Source: Candidatus Geothrix odensensis (GTDB lineage Bacteria > Acidobacteriota > Holophagae > Holophagales > Holophagaceae). From it: DNA of 41,139 nt. Every line of letters begins with the position of its first letter. The first letter of the stretch is position 1. Location: assembly GCA_016714685.1 (NCBI GenBank), contig JADKCH010000019.1:1-41139 (forward strand), in the 5' to 3' direction. Positions 15,526 to 23,618 of this stretch are shown here, one piece after another. The notes beneath the pieces were generated by a model, which was not told the origin of the DNA, did no database searches, and saw only the letters and a list, made by a program, of their open reading frames with translations. The position numbers and the translations under genes are program-made.

Positions 15526-16278
15526 ATGACCCGACGCATCCTCATCACAGGCGCTTCGCGAGGCATCGGCCGGTCCTGCGCCCTATGGCTGGCCAGGACC
15601 GAGGCCGCCCACCTGATTCTCCTGGGACGGGATGCCCAGGCCCTGGCTGCCTCAGCCGAGGCCGTCCGCCAGGCGGGAGGGACCGCCGAGATCCATGTGG
15701 CCGATGTGGCCCACCGCTCCGTGCTCACCGCCCTCACTGGATCAGTCGGTCCCCTGGACGGGCTGGTGGCCGCCGCCGGCATCTCCGGCATGACCCCGGT
15801 GGATCGGGACTCGGATGCCTTCTTCGACGAGATCCTGGCCACCGACTTGACGGGGCCTTGGAACACCGTGCGGGCCTTCCTGCCGGCCATGGGCGCCGGA
15901 GGCCGCGTCGTGCTGGTGTCCAGCGTGCTGGGCCGCTTCGGCGTGCCGGGCTACGGGGCCTACTGCGCCGCCAAGCACGGCCTCATCGGCCTGGCCAAGG
16001 CCCTGGCCCTGGAGCTCATCGACCGGGGCATCGTGGTGAACGCCGTGGCGCCGGGCTGGGTGGACACGGACATGGCCCAGACCGGCATCCGCCAGATCGC
16101 CGCCGCCACGGGCCAGACCGAGGCCCAGTTCCGGGCCCAGGCGGAGGCGGCCGTGCCCGTGAAGCGGTTCTTCCAGGCCGAGGAGATCGCCCACGGCATC
16201 GGGTGGCTGCTCAGTCCCGCCAACACCATGCAGGTGGGCCAGTGCCTTAACCTCGACGGCGGCGTGGTCCAGTCCTGA
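15526..16278 (+). CDS. Short-chain dehydrogenase/reductase (SDR)
   Basis: A 250-residue classical SDR. The cofactor loop is TGASRGIG (residues 9-16), the catalytic serine lies in VLVSSVLG (Ser133) and the active-site pair is Tyr146 and Lys150 (YGAYCAAKHG). The C-terminal GQCLNLDGGVVQS is typical of FabG-like reductases. The usual NNAG motif reads AAAG here, an atypical feature. GGGGAAGGAG precedes the ATG at 15526. The substrate is not predictable; FabG-like or sugar/alcohol oxidoreductase roles are possible. It is divergent from the small gene at 15172-15439, with 86 bases between the starts. Confidence 0.9.
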   Translation: MTRRILITGASRGIGRSCALWLARTEAAHLILLGRDAQALAASAEAVRQAGGTAEIHVADVAHRSVLTALTGSVGPLDGLVAAAGISGMTPVDRDSDAFFDEILATDLTGPWNTVRAFLPAMGAGGRVVLVSSVLGRFGVPGYGAYCAAKHGLIGLAKALALELIDRGIVVNAVAPGWVDTDMAQTGIRQIAAATGQTEAQFRAQAEAAVPVKRFFQAEEIAHGIGWLLSPANTMQVGQCLNLDGGVVQS

Positions 16279-16282
16279 AGAA

Positions 16283-16306
16283 TCCCGTCGGCTCCCACTG
16301 ACGGGA
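16283..16306 (+). other. Hairpin after the SDR gene, possible terminator
   Basis: TCCCGTC (16283-16289) and GACGGGA (16300-16306) form a seven-pair stem five bases after the SDR stop. There is no following T run, so intrinsic termination would be weak. Confidence 0.3.
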
Positions 16307-16368
16307 CCGCGGAAATGGACGTACCTTTCCCCTGCGCGGATGCATCCCCGCGAGACAAGGGGCATGCC

Positions 16369-16929
16369 ATGAAATCGCTCGCCGTACTTCCCTGCGCCAT
16401 GCTGACCTGGCGCCGGAGCACCTCCACCCCTCCAGACTTCGAGCTGCAGGGGGAGTCAGGCGTCTACGCCACCCTCGCCTTCCTGGACGAGGACAAGTCG
16501 CTGGCGCGGATCCGAACGGCCGAGGGTACCTGGACCGTCAAACACCTGGGGCTCCTGAACCCGGTCATCACCCTGCGGGAGGAGGGCAGCGCCATCAACC
16601 TGGCCACCTTCCACCCCCACGCCCTCCGGCACGGGAAGCTGGACTTTCTGGATGGCGCGGCCTTCGACTGGGCCTGGCTCCATGAAGCCGGTCCCGCCGG
16701 CGCCTTCCTGGATGGCGCGGGCAGGCCGCTGGTCCACCTCCAGGCCCACCTGGGCCGCGATCTCACCTCCACGCCTGACGAACTGGAGGCCTGTGACGTG
16801 GATCTGGACATGACCATGGCCGCCCACTACCGCCAGGCCCTCCTGGCGGCCCTGGGCTGGTACCTGATCCAGCTGGACCACCTGAAGGCAAGGGACGAGG
16901 CGGCCGCGGAGACGGCCCTTCGACTGTAG
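16369..16929 (+). CDS. Conserved-looking cytosolic protein of unknown function
   Basis: A 186-residue protein using the ATG at 16369, which has AAGGGG eight bases upstream; an in-frame extension to 16315 lacks a ribosome site. There is no signal peptide or membrane segment. The middle alternates short beta strands (RIRTAEGTWTVKHLG, KLDFLDGAAFDWAWLHEAG), and the C-terminus is an amphipathic helix (HYRQALLAALGWYLIQLDHL). The beta-rich pattern recalls scramblase/LURP-like folds, but this is only an impression. It is convergent with the S41 protease gene (11 bases apart). Confidence 0.75.
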   Translation: MKSLAVLPCAMLTWRRSTSTPPDFELQGESGVYATLAFLDEDKSLARIRTAEGTWTVKHLGLLNPVITLREEGSAINLATFHPHALRHGKLDFLDGAAFDWAWLHEAGPAGAFLDGAGRPLVHLQAHLGRDLTSTPDELEACDVDLDMTMAAHYRQALLAALGWYLIQLDHLKARDEAAAETALRL

Positions 16930-16940
16930 GAAGGTTTTGG

Positions 16941-19900
16941 CTACTTGGTCCGCACCGGGAACGGCGGACGCACCAGCTTCTGGGGCGGGGTCTTCTTCAG
17001 TTCCGCCTTCATCAGCTCGATGGCCTTCTCCAGCTGGGGATCGCGGCCGGCGATGACGTCCTTGGGCAGCTGCTCCACCTCGATGTCCGGAGCCACGCCC
17101 TCGTTCTCCACCACCCAGCCCTTGTCGGTCCAGATGGCCAGGTTCGGGGCCGTGATGTTGCCGCCGTCCATGAGGGTGGGGAAGCCCAGGATGCCCACGA
17201 GGCCGCCCCAGGTGGGCCGGCCCACGAGGGGGCCCAGACCGAACTTGCGGAACATCCAGGGCAGCAGGTCGCCGCCGGAACCGGCGGTCTCATCCACGAG
17301 CATGACCTTGGGGCCCTGGATGGAGGCCTGGGGGGTCTTCAGGTCCTGGCCGTAGCGCATGGCCCACATGGCGATGAAGGGGCGCCGCAGCAGGTCGATG
17401 TAGTAGTCCGCCACCTGGCCGCCGCCGTTGTAGCGCTCGTCGATGATCACGGCATCCTTCTGGGCCTGGGGGTAGAAGTAGCGCTTGAAGTAGGTGTGGC
17501 CCAGGCTCGTGGTGTTGGGCACATAGACGTAGGCCACGCGGCCCTCTGTGGCGTCGTGCACCTTCTTCAGGTTGCCCTCCACCCAGTCGCGGTTTCGCAG
17601 CGCGGCTTCGCTCTCCACCGGCACCACCGTCACCGTCCGCGCGCCCTTGCCGGTGGGATCGGCCCCCACCGTCAGCTCCACCAGCTTCCCGGCCGTGTTC
17701 TCGAAGCGGGCGTGGAGGTTGTCCGGGGCCGCGAGGTCGCGGCCGTTGACCGCCAGCAGGTACTCGCCGGGCTTCACGTTGACGCCGGGCTCGGTGAGCG
17801 GTGAGCGCAGCTCTGGGTTCCAGTTCAGGCCGCCGAAGATCTTGGTGAAGCGATAGCGGCCGTTGGCCACGTCGAGGTCCGCACCCAGCAGGCCGCCGGG
17901 AATGGCCTTGCCCGTGTCCGGCAGGTCGCCGCCGCCGCCGCGGTGGTGGCCCACGGCCAGCTCCGAGCACATCCACTGGATCACCCGGTTGAGGTCGGCG
18001 CGGGTGGCGAGGTCCGGCAGGAAGGCCGAGTACTTCTTCTTCATGGCCTTCCATTCGGCGCCGTGCATGTTGGGGGCGTAGAAGAAGTCGCGGTTGATGC
18101 GCCACACCTCGTCGAGGATCTGGGCCCACTCCTGGCGGGGCTCGATCTGCACCTGCAGGGCATCCAGCCCCACCTTGCCCTTGCCAGGTTCAGGCTTGCC
18201 CATGGTCGGGATGATGGTGGCGGCGTCCTTCAGCCGGTAGATGAGCTTCTTGCCGTCGGCCGAGAGTCCATAGGCATCGGCCTTCTCCACCAGCACGGTC
18301 TCTTCGCGTTTCTTGAGGTCGAAGCGGCAGAGCGTGGCGGCCTCGTTCGCATTGAAGCGGTTCTCGCCGCCGGCCTTGCGGAGGTAGAAGAGGCTCCCCT
18401 CCTCGCCGGTGGCCAGATCTGAGAAGGCGGCACTCTTGGCGGCCCCGATGGGAAGGATGCGCTCGGCCAGGCCCTCGAAGTCGATGCGGACCTTCACCTC
18501 GGCCTTGGCGCCCTTCTTCTCGTCGCCCTTGCCCTTGTCATCCGCCTTGCCCACACCGGCCTCCTCGTCGCTCTCCTTGGCCAGGGGCGAGGGCGTGTCC
18601 TTGGCCAGCACCATGAGGTAGAGGTTCCCGCGCATCAGGGCATCGGCATTGGACTGGGCGAACCAGTCCCGGACCGGGCCCGCCTCGGTGCTGGCAGTGA
18701 AGTAGAGGTACTTGCCGCCGCGGTCGAAGACGGGCTCGCCGGCATCGGCCAGGCCATCGGTCAGCGCCGTGGACTTGTCCTCCTCCACGGCATAGACGTG
18801 GATGCGCTGCATGCCGGACTCGGTGTTGCGCGTGTAGGCGAGGAAGCGGGAATCCGGCGACCAGTTGTGGCTGAGGGTGGGCGAGGGCGTGTAGAGCAGC
18901 TCGCTGGAGACGGGCTTCACCGCACCCGTTCCCAGGTCGAGGAGGTAGAGGGCCATGGCGTTGTCGATGTAGGCGATGCGCTTCCCGTCCGGCGACCACT
19001 TGAGGTCGCGGTAGAACCCGGCGCCCTTCAGGGCGTAGCTGCGCACCTCGCCCTTGCCGTCCTGGGCCTGGACCTTCAGCGCGTATTCGCCGCCTGCATC
19101 CGCCACGTAGGCGATGGCCTTGCCGTCCGGGGACCAGGCGGGGTTCCGCTCGTGGCTGCCCGGCGTGCGGGTGAGGTTCCGGGCGTCGCCCTTCTCGGCG
19201 GGCACGCTGAGGATCTCCCCGCGGTACTCCACCGCCACGCGGTTGCCGGAGGGAGACAGGCCCATGCTCCGCACCCACTTGGCGCCGGAAGCCCAGCGGC
19301 TGCGGGTCTCCGGCAGGTCCGCCGGGACGGCGACCTTCAGGCGCGCGGCCTGCCCGGTGGCGGGATCAAAGCTGTGGAGCCAGCCCGCCTGCTCGTAGAC
19401 GATGCGGCCCGCGCCGTGGCTGGCGGCCAGGATGGGGAAGTCCGCGTGCTTCGTCAGCTGCGCCACGGCCTTCGTCGCCAGGTCGTAGCTGAAGAGGTTG
19501 AACTCGCCGGCCCGGTCCGACACGAAGTAGACCTTGCCTCCGATCCACATGGGGTCGATGTCGTTGCAGCGCCCTTCGGGCTGGGGGATCTGCGTGACCT
19601 CGTGGTCCTTGACGCGGTAGATCCAGAGCCGTGAGGCCGTGCCGCCCCGGTAGTGCTTCCACTGGCGGAAGGCGTCGGACAGCGGGTTGTAGACGATGTG
19701 GCCGCCGTCCGGCGAATAGGTGGCCCGGGCGGCGTTGGGGATGGGCAGCTTGGTGGGCATGCCGCCGGCCAGGGGCACGGTGAAGAGCTGGGTGAACCGC
19801 GTGGTGTGCACCGAGCGGCCCGAGGTGAACAGCACGGCCCGGCTGTCCGGCGTCCAGTCCTGCACCACGTCGGCGCCGGGGTGCCAGGTGAGGCGCCGCG

Positions 19901-20216
19901 GCACGCCACCGGCGGCGGGGATCACCCACACGTCCGCGTTCCCCTCCAGGGCCACGGTGTAGGCGATCCACGCGCCATCGGGACTGAAGCGGGGGGTGCC
20001 CACACAGCCCCCGCGGGTGGTGAGCCGCCGGGCCGCGCCGCCCTCCGGCGCGCTGGTCCAGAGGTCCCCCGCATACAGGAAGGCCACTTGGCGGGCGCTG
20101 AGGGCCGGCGAGGCCACCAGCCGCGTGTCCTGCGGGTCCACCGCCGCGAGGGGCTGGACGAGGGCAGCGGCCATGATCAGGGCCAGGGGATTCGGCATCG
20201 AGATGCGTGGGGTCAT
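16941..20216 (-). CDS. Tricorn-type S41 serine protease, secreted
   Basis: A 1091-residue protease. The ATG at 20216 follows an excellent AGGAGG site, and the first 25 residues form a signal peptide (LALIMAAALVQPLAA). Residues about 30-650 hold repeated SPDG-type beta-propeller blades (FSPDGAWIAYTV, WSPDGKAIAYV, WSPDGKRIAYID, WSPDSRFLAYT), the substrate-gating part of tricorn. Then come a linker rich in Lys and Asp, a tricorn C1 domain with the His757-His758 pair (GHHRGGGGD), a PDZ domain (GEYLLAVNGRDLAAPD) and the S41 core with the nucleophile Ser980 (DETAGSGGDLLP). Tricorn proteases degrade oligopeptides; secreted forms such as this are common in Acidobacteriota and Bacteroidota. It is divergent from the isochorismatase gene, with a 121-base gap holding no clear promoter. 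Confidence 0.93.
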   Translation of the reverse strand: MTPRISMPNPLALIMAAALVQPLAAVDPQDTRLVASPALSARQVAFLYAGDLWTSAPEGGAARRLTTRGGCVGTPRFSPDGAWIAYTVALEGNADVWVIPAAGGVPRRLTWHPGADVVQDWTPDSRAVLFTSGRSVHTTRFTQLFTVPLAGGMPTKLPIPNAARATYSPDGGHIVYNPLSDAFRQWKHYRGGTASRLWIYRVKDHEVTQIPQPEGRCNDIDPMWIGGKVYFVSDRAGEFNLFSYDLATKAVAQLTKHADFPILAASHGAGRIVYEQAGWLHSFDPATGQAARLKVAVPADLPETRSRWASGAKWVRSMGLSPSGNRVAVEYRGEILSVPAEKGDARNLTRTPGSHERNPAWSPDGKAIAYVADAGGEYALKVQAQDGKGEVRSYALKGAGFYRDLKWSPDGKRIAYIDNAMALYLLDLGTGAVKPVSSELLYTPSPTLSHNWSPDSRFLAYTRNTESGMQRIHVYAVEEDKSTALTDGLADAGEPVFDRGGKYLYFTASTEAGPVRDWFAQSNADALMRGNLYLMVLAKDTPSPLAKESDEEAGVGKADDKGKGDEKKGAKAEVKVRIDFEGLAERILPIGAAKSAAFSDLATGEEGSLFYLRKAGGENRFNANEAATLCRFDLKKREETVLVEKADAYGLSADGKKLIYRLKDAATIIPTMGKPEPGKGKVGLDALQVQIEPRQEWAQILDEVWRINRDFFYAPNMHGAEWKAMKKKYSAFLPDLATRADLNRVIQWMCSELAVGHHRGGGGDLPDTGKAIPGGLLGADLDVANGRYRFTKIFGGLNWNPELRSPLTEPGVNVKPGEYLLAVNGRDLAAPDNLHARFENTAGKLVELTVGADPTGKGARTVTVVPVESEAALRNRDWVEGNLKKVHDATEGRVAYVYVPNTTSLGHTYFKRYFYPQAQKDAVIIDERYNGGGQVADYYIDLLRRPFIAMWAMRYGQDLKTPQASIQGPKVMLVDETAGSGGDLLPWMFRKFGLGPLVGRPTWGGLVGILGFPTLMDGGNITAPNLAIWTDKGWVVENEGVAPDIEVEQLPKDVIAGRDPQLEKAIELMKAELKKTPPQKLVRPPFPVRTK

Positions 20217-20337
20217 GAGGACCTCCTTCCATAGCAAGACGAGGTATGAAATCAGACCTCCACCTTGCGCCCCGGAGCGGTTCCGGGTCAAGGAGGTCAG
20301 GGGCTTGTAGGCTAGGGACATCTGTCCTGGAGTTCCC

Positions 20338-20931
20338 ATGGCCCTGCTCGATGCCTCCCGCAGCACCCTCGTCGTGATCGACTTCCAGGGGAAACTCGTC
20401 CACATGGTGCACCGTCCGGCCCCGGTGCTGGAGGCGGCTCGCCGCCTCCTCCGGCTGGCGGATCTCTTCGGTGTGCCCGTGGTGCTCACGGAGCAGTATC
20501 CCAAGGGCATCGGCCCCACGGAGGAGAGCATCCGCGCCATCTACGATGGCCTCGCGACGCGGAGGTTCTTCCTCGAGAAGACCGCCTTCGGCTGCTGCGG
20601 CGATGCCGGCTTCGAGACCCTGCTCCAGCAGGCCCAGCCCATGCTCCGAGCCCCGCAGCGCCAGATCGTGATCGCGGGTATCGAGGCCCACGTCTGCGTC
20701 ATGCAGACTGTGCTGGAACTGCTCGCCCAGGGCTCGGAAGTGCACCTCTGCTGGGACGCCATCAGCGGCCGGGGCGAGGAATACCGGAACCGCGCCCTGG
20801 ACCGCATGGCCGCCGCCGGCGCCACCATCACCAACCACGAGTCCGTGGCCTTCGAGTGGGCCCGGGACAAGAACCACCCCCAGTTCAAGGCCCTCTCGGC
20901 CCTCATGAAGGAAGGGCAGCCCCAGGGCTAG
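20338..20931 (+). CDS. Isochorismatase-fold cysteine hydrolase
   Basis: A 197-residue cytosolic hydrolase of the isochorismatase/nicotinamidase superfamily. The catalytic triad is visible: Asp15 in VVIDFQGKL, Lys81 in LEKTAFGC and Cys120 in GIEAHVCVMQT, with the cis-peptide context preceding the cysteine. It most resembles the YcaC-like hydrolases, whose substrates are mostly unknown. It lacks the metal-site His cluster expected of nicotinamidases. GGAG precedes the ATG. A lipoprotein gene follows ten bases downstream with its own ribosome site. Confidence 0.9.
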   Translation: MALLDASRSTLVVIDFQGKLVHMVHRPAPVLEAARRLLRLADLFGVPVVLTEQYPKGIGPTEESIRAIYDGLATRRFFLEKTAFGCCGDAGFETLLQQAQPMLRAPQRQIVIAGIEAHVCVMQTVLELLAQGSEVHLCWDAISGRGEEYRNRALDRMAAAGATITNHESVAFEWARDKNHPQFKALSALMKEGQPQG

Positions 20932-20941
20932 GAGACCATCC

Positions 20942-21355
20942 ATGAGACCTGACCGGCTCCTTGCCCTCCTCCTCCTCGCCTCCGCCCTGGCCTGCGGGGG
21001 GCACGACGATGACGACAAGGACAACGAGCTGATGGCGCCCGGCCAGAACTGCATGGCCTGCCATGGCTTCACGGTGGCGGGGACGGTGTTCGGATCCGCG
21101 ACCGCGGACTCCGGCAGCGGCCTGGCCGGGGTCACGGTGATCATCACGGACGCCAACTCCGTGGACACCACGCTCACCACCAATGCCGCGGGCAATTTCT
21201 TCTCCGGCGCCGCCCTGGCCCTCCCATTGAAGAAGGCCGCCGTGGTGCGCAACGGCACCCGCACCGACATGGATGGCGTCCCCGCCGGGGACTGCAACCG
21301 CTGCCATACCCTGCCCGCCACCGGCGGCGCGGCAGGGCGCATCCACGCACCGTAG
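20942..21355 (+). CDS. Lipoprotein with two CXXCH haem motifs flanking a beta-sandwich domain
   Basis: A 137-residue predicted lipoprotein: signal peptide with lipobox ASALAC (Cys18), then an Asp-rich linker. Two c-type haem-binding motifs are present, CMACH (Cys37-His41) and CNRCH (Cys118-His122). Between them, VAGTVFGSATADSGSGLAGV and TTLTTNAAGNFF resemble a carboxypeptidase-regulatory or prealbumin-like beta sandwich. It could be an envelope electron carrier in which a rigid domain spaces two haems, in keeping with metal-reducing relatives such as Geothrix. GGAGACC precedes the ATG. Confidence 0.75.
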   Translation: MRPDRLLALLLLASALACGGHDDDDKDNELMAPGQNCMACHGFTVAGTVFGSATADSGSGLAGVTVIITDANSVDTTLTTNAAGNFFSGAALALPLKKAAVVRNGTRTDMDGVPAGDCNRCHTLPATGGAAGRIHAP

Positions 21356-21363
21356 CTCCCTGC

Positions 21364-21966
21364 ATGCCGCGCATCCAAGGCCACCCAGTCCCCGCCCTGT
21401 TCCCCTCCTCTGGGGCGGTGTCCGTGATGCTCTTCGGGGAGGCCCCCGGCCCTCGCGGCGCGGACCAGTCGGGCATCCCTTTCTGGGGGGACGGCGCGGG
21501 CATCACGGTCTACCGGGTGCTGGCGGCCACGGGGCGGGCCGAGATTCCCGAGGCGGCCTGGGAGGACTGGGACGGCGCGCGTTTCAAGGCCCTGGGCCTG
21601 GCGCCCCGGTTGCATCAGACGGCCCTCAGCAATGCCTACCCCGCCTGCCCCACCAAGGACGGCGAGCACTTCCACGCCCCCTCGAACCGGGACCTGCTGG
21701 CCCCCGCCAACCTGGCGCGGCTGGCTTCGGAACTGGCACGGGCGAGCGAGGGGAGGCCCAGCCCACTCCGGGTCATCGCCTTCGGGAAGCGAGCCGAGTG
21801 GGTGCTCGGCCGCCTGCCGGGGGCTCCGGCCTTCCACCTCCACGCCCTGCCCCATCCCAGCGCCCAGGGCCTGCTGCAGGGCGCCCCCGGGAAGGGGAAG
21901 GGGCTGAGACTGGAAGACCTGCGCGCCGCCTGGCAGGAGCGCCTGCGCTCCCTGCTGGCGGACTGA
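21364..21966 (+). CDS. Uracil-DNA glycosylase superfamily protein
   Basis: A 200-residue cytosolic protein with the two signature regions of the UDG superfamily: an N-terminal water-activating loop (LFGEAPGPRGADQSGIPFWG) like family 4/5 enzymes and a C-terminal HPSAQG loop, with a central beta strand RVIAFGKRAEW. No cluster-binding cysteine set of family 4 is visible, so it is a divergent member. It may act in repair of deaminated bases or belong to a UDG-like clade without proven activity. It starts eight bases after the lipoprotein stop. Confidence 0.75.
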   Translation: MPRIQGHPVPALFPSSGAVSVMLFGEAPGPRGADQSGIPFWGDGAGITVYRVLAATGRAEIPEAAWEDWDGARFKALGLAPRLHQTALSNAYPACPTKDGEHFHAPSNRDLLAPANLARLASELARASEGRPSPLRVIAFGKRAEWVLGRLPGAPAFHLHALPHPSAQGLLQGAPGKGKGLRLEDLRAAWQERLRSLLAD

Positions 21967-22006
21967 AAGGGAGCGGCCTATCCTTGGCGTCCACCCCGAG
22001 GCACCC

Positions 22007-22364
22007 ATGCGACCTGCCCTCCTGCTCTCCCTCCCTGGCCCTGGGAGTTACCGTCCTCCAGGCGGACGCACCCGCCAAGTCGGTGACCGAGCTCAAGGCC
22101 TTCTACAGCGCCAACTGCGTCAAGTGCCACGGGCTGGACGGCGCCGCCACCGCAGACGGCAAGAAGCTGGGCGGACGCGACTTCACGGATGCCGCCAAGA
22201 ACGCCAAGCAGACGGATGCCGAGATGGCCAAGACCATCCGGAAGGGCATCTTCTTCGGCACCGTCATGCCCGCCTTCAAGGACCGGCTCAGCGAGGAGGA
22301 CGCGCTCCTGCTGGTGAAGGACATCGTCCGCAAGGCCGAGAAGGGCAAGGTCATCGCGCCCTAG
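22007..22364 (+). CDS. Small secreted cytochrome c, with an apparent +1 frameshift near 22032
   Basis: Two frames must be joined. The ATG at 22007 starts a signal peptide (MRPALLLSL), then a one-base shift within CTCCCTCCC near 22026-22034 leads into LALGVTVLQADAPAKS and the mature protein. The mature domain has one haem motif (CVKCHG) and a distal methionine in GTVMPAFKDRL, the class I cytochrome c pattern, giving about 118 residues after correction. It is likely a periplasmic electron carrier. The shift falls in a C-rich stretch, so an extra C is the most economical explanation. Confidence 0.8.
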
Positions 22365-22413
22365 GACGCGCCTGCCTGAATCGCGGCTGGGGCACGGCGT
22401 GGCCGGACGGCGG

Positions 22414-23601
22414 TCAGTTGACCCAGACCTCGTAGACGTAGGGCCTGTCCGCCGCCGGGGGCGCCACCGGTACCCGGGTCACCTTGAGGGTCTCGGGCTC
22501 CTTGGCCTTCTTGCGCAGGACGCCCAGGATCACCTCGCTGCCCACGGGCCCGCGCAGCCGGCGGATGACCTCGGTGGGAGCGAGGCCCTTGACGGCCACC
22601 CCGTCGATGGAAACGATCTCATCCATCTTCTGGAACCCAAGGGACTTGGCCCGATCGGTGAGGGGCGCCGTGTAGCTGCCCACGCCAAGATGGCCCTGCC
22701 ACTCATGCCGGATCAGGACGCCGCCCGGGAGGTAGGCCAGGTCCACGGGAATGCCGATCCCTCCTTCTGGCAAGGGGCCCAGCAGCACCACCTGGACCTC
22801 CTCCTTGCCAAGGCTGGTCACCCCACGGCAGTCCACGGGGTCGAGGAACAGGTTCACGCTGGTGCGGCTCTGGAAGCGGGTTCTCGGCATCTTGAGAATC
22901 AGCCGCCCGGCACCCTCGTCGTAGGAGCCCTCCACCTCCACGGTCTCCGCCGGCACCGTGCACTTCCCAGCCACCACCTCGCTTCGCGTGCTCGTGCCCG
23001 TCACCTTCGTGCCCTGCAATTCCAGCCGGAACTCCCGGACGGGAATCCCGGCCTCGCCGCCCATGAATTCGTTCGCGTCCAGTTCCCGGGCCGACATGCG
23101 CTGCCGCGCCGTCTTCAGGACGAGGCTGTTGCCCTCCGCCTTGGCCAGGAACGGCATACCCGCCTCCCCGACCCAGATTCCGCCCCGGTTGCGGATCCGG
23201 GCACTCTGCTCAAGGCGGAACTCCAGCTTGATGAGTTCATCGCCGACCTTGCCCGCCTCCTTGTCCTCCGGCGCGAGGGCCAGGAAGCGCTTGTAGCTGG
23301 CCATGGCCTCCGGCAGGCGGCCCAGCCTCGCCTGAACCTGGCCCAGGTTCATCCAGGCGAAGGCCCACCCGGGATAGATGGTCACGGCCTTCTGGAACTC
23401 GTCGGCGGCCAGGGCGAGATCACCGTCGTTCTTGGCCATCTCGATGGCGGCGGCGCCACGCACCAGGTGGCGCCTCGCCTCGTCGAAGGTGGCCTTGTCC
23501 GGCGCCTGCACGGGGGCCGGGGCCGGGTCGGCCTGGCCGCGCGCCGCGGGTCCGGCCAGCGAAAGGAGGGTGCCGAGGACGAAGGCGGAGGAAAGGCGCA
23601 T
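22414..23601 (-). CDS. Secreted TPR- and PDZ-domain protein
   Basis: A 395-residue protein from the ATG at 23601 (GGAG eight bases upstream); a longer in-frame extension is antisense-like and rejected. A signal peptide (residues 1 to about 22, ending PAARGQ) is followed by a pair of TPR helices (ADEFQKAVTIYPGWAFAWMN and AMASYKRFLALAPED). A central beta-rich region of unknown fold follows, and near the C-terminus a PDZ domain (GFQKMDEIVSIDGVAVKGL) that probably binds exposed protein ends. Its function is unknown. The next gene on this strand (23619) ends 17 bases upstream, so they may be co-transcribed. Confidence 0.82.
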   Translation of the reverse strand: MRLSSAFVLGTLLSLAGPAARGQADPAPAPVQAPDKATFDEARRHLVRGAAAIEMAKNDGDLALAADEFQKAVTIYPGWAFAWMNLGQVQARLGRLPEAMASYKRFLALAPEDKEAGKVGDELIKLEFRLEQSARIRNRGGIWVGEAGMPFLAKAEGNSLVLKTARQRMSARELDANEFMGGEAGIPVREFRLELQGTKVTGTSTRSEVVAGKCTVPAETVEVEGSYDEGAGRLILKMPRTRFQSRTSVNLFLDPVDCRGVTSLGKEEVQVVLLGPLPEGGIGIPVDLAYLPGGVLIRHEWQGHLGVGSYTAPLTDRAKSLGFQKMDEIVSIDGVAVKGLAPTEVIRRLRGPVGSEVILGVLRKKAKEPETLKVTRVPVAPPAADRPYVYEVWVN

Positions 23602-23618
23602 CGGTGGCTCCGGAAAGG

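Noticed and set aside
13884..16250. A single 788-residue frame as an aspartate kinase fusion protein
   Set aside because: Beyond about 15200 the translation is Arg/Pro/Gly-rich noise in the wrong frame of an SDR gene and antisense to a small gene; no homoserine dehydrogenase or other domain follows.
20219..20298. Inverted repeat GACCTCCTT / AAGGAGGTC between the S41 and isochorismatase genes as an operator
   Set aside because: One arm is simply the ribosome site of the S41 gene; the match may be chance and no promoter elements align with it.
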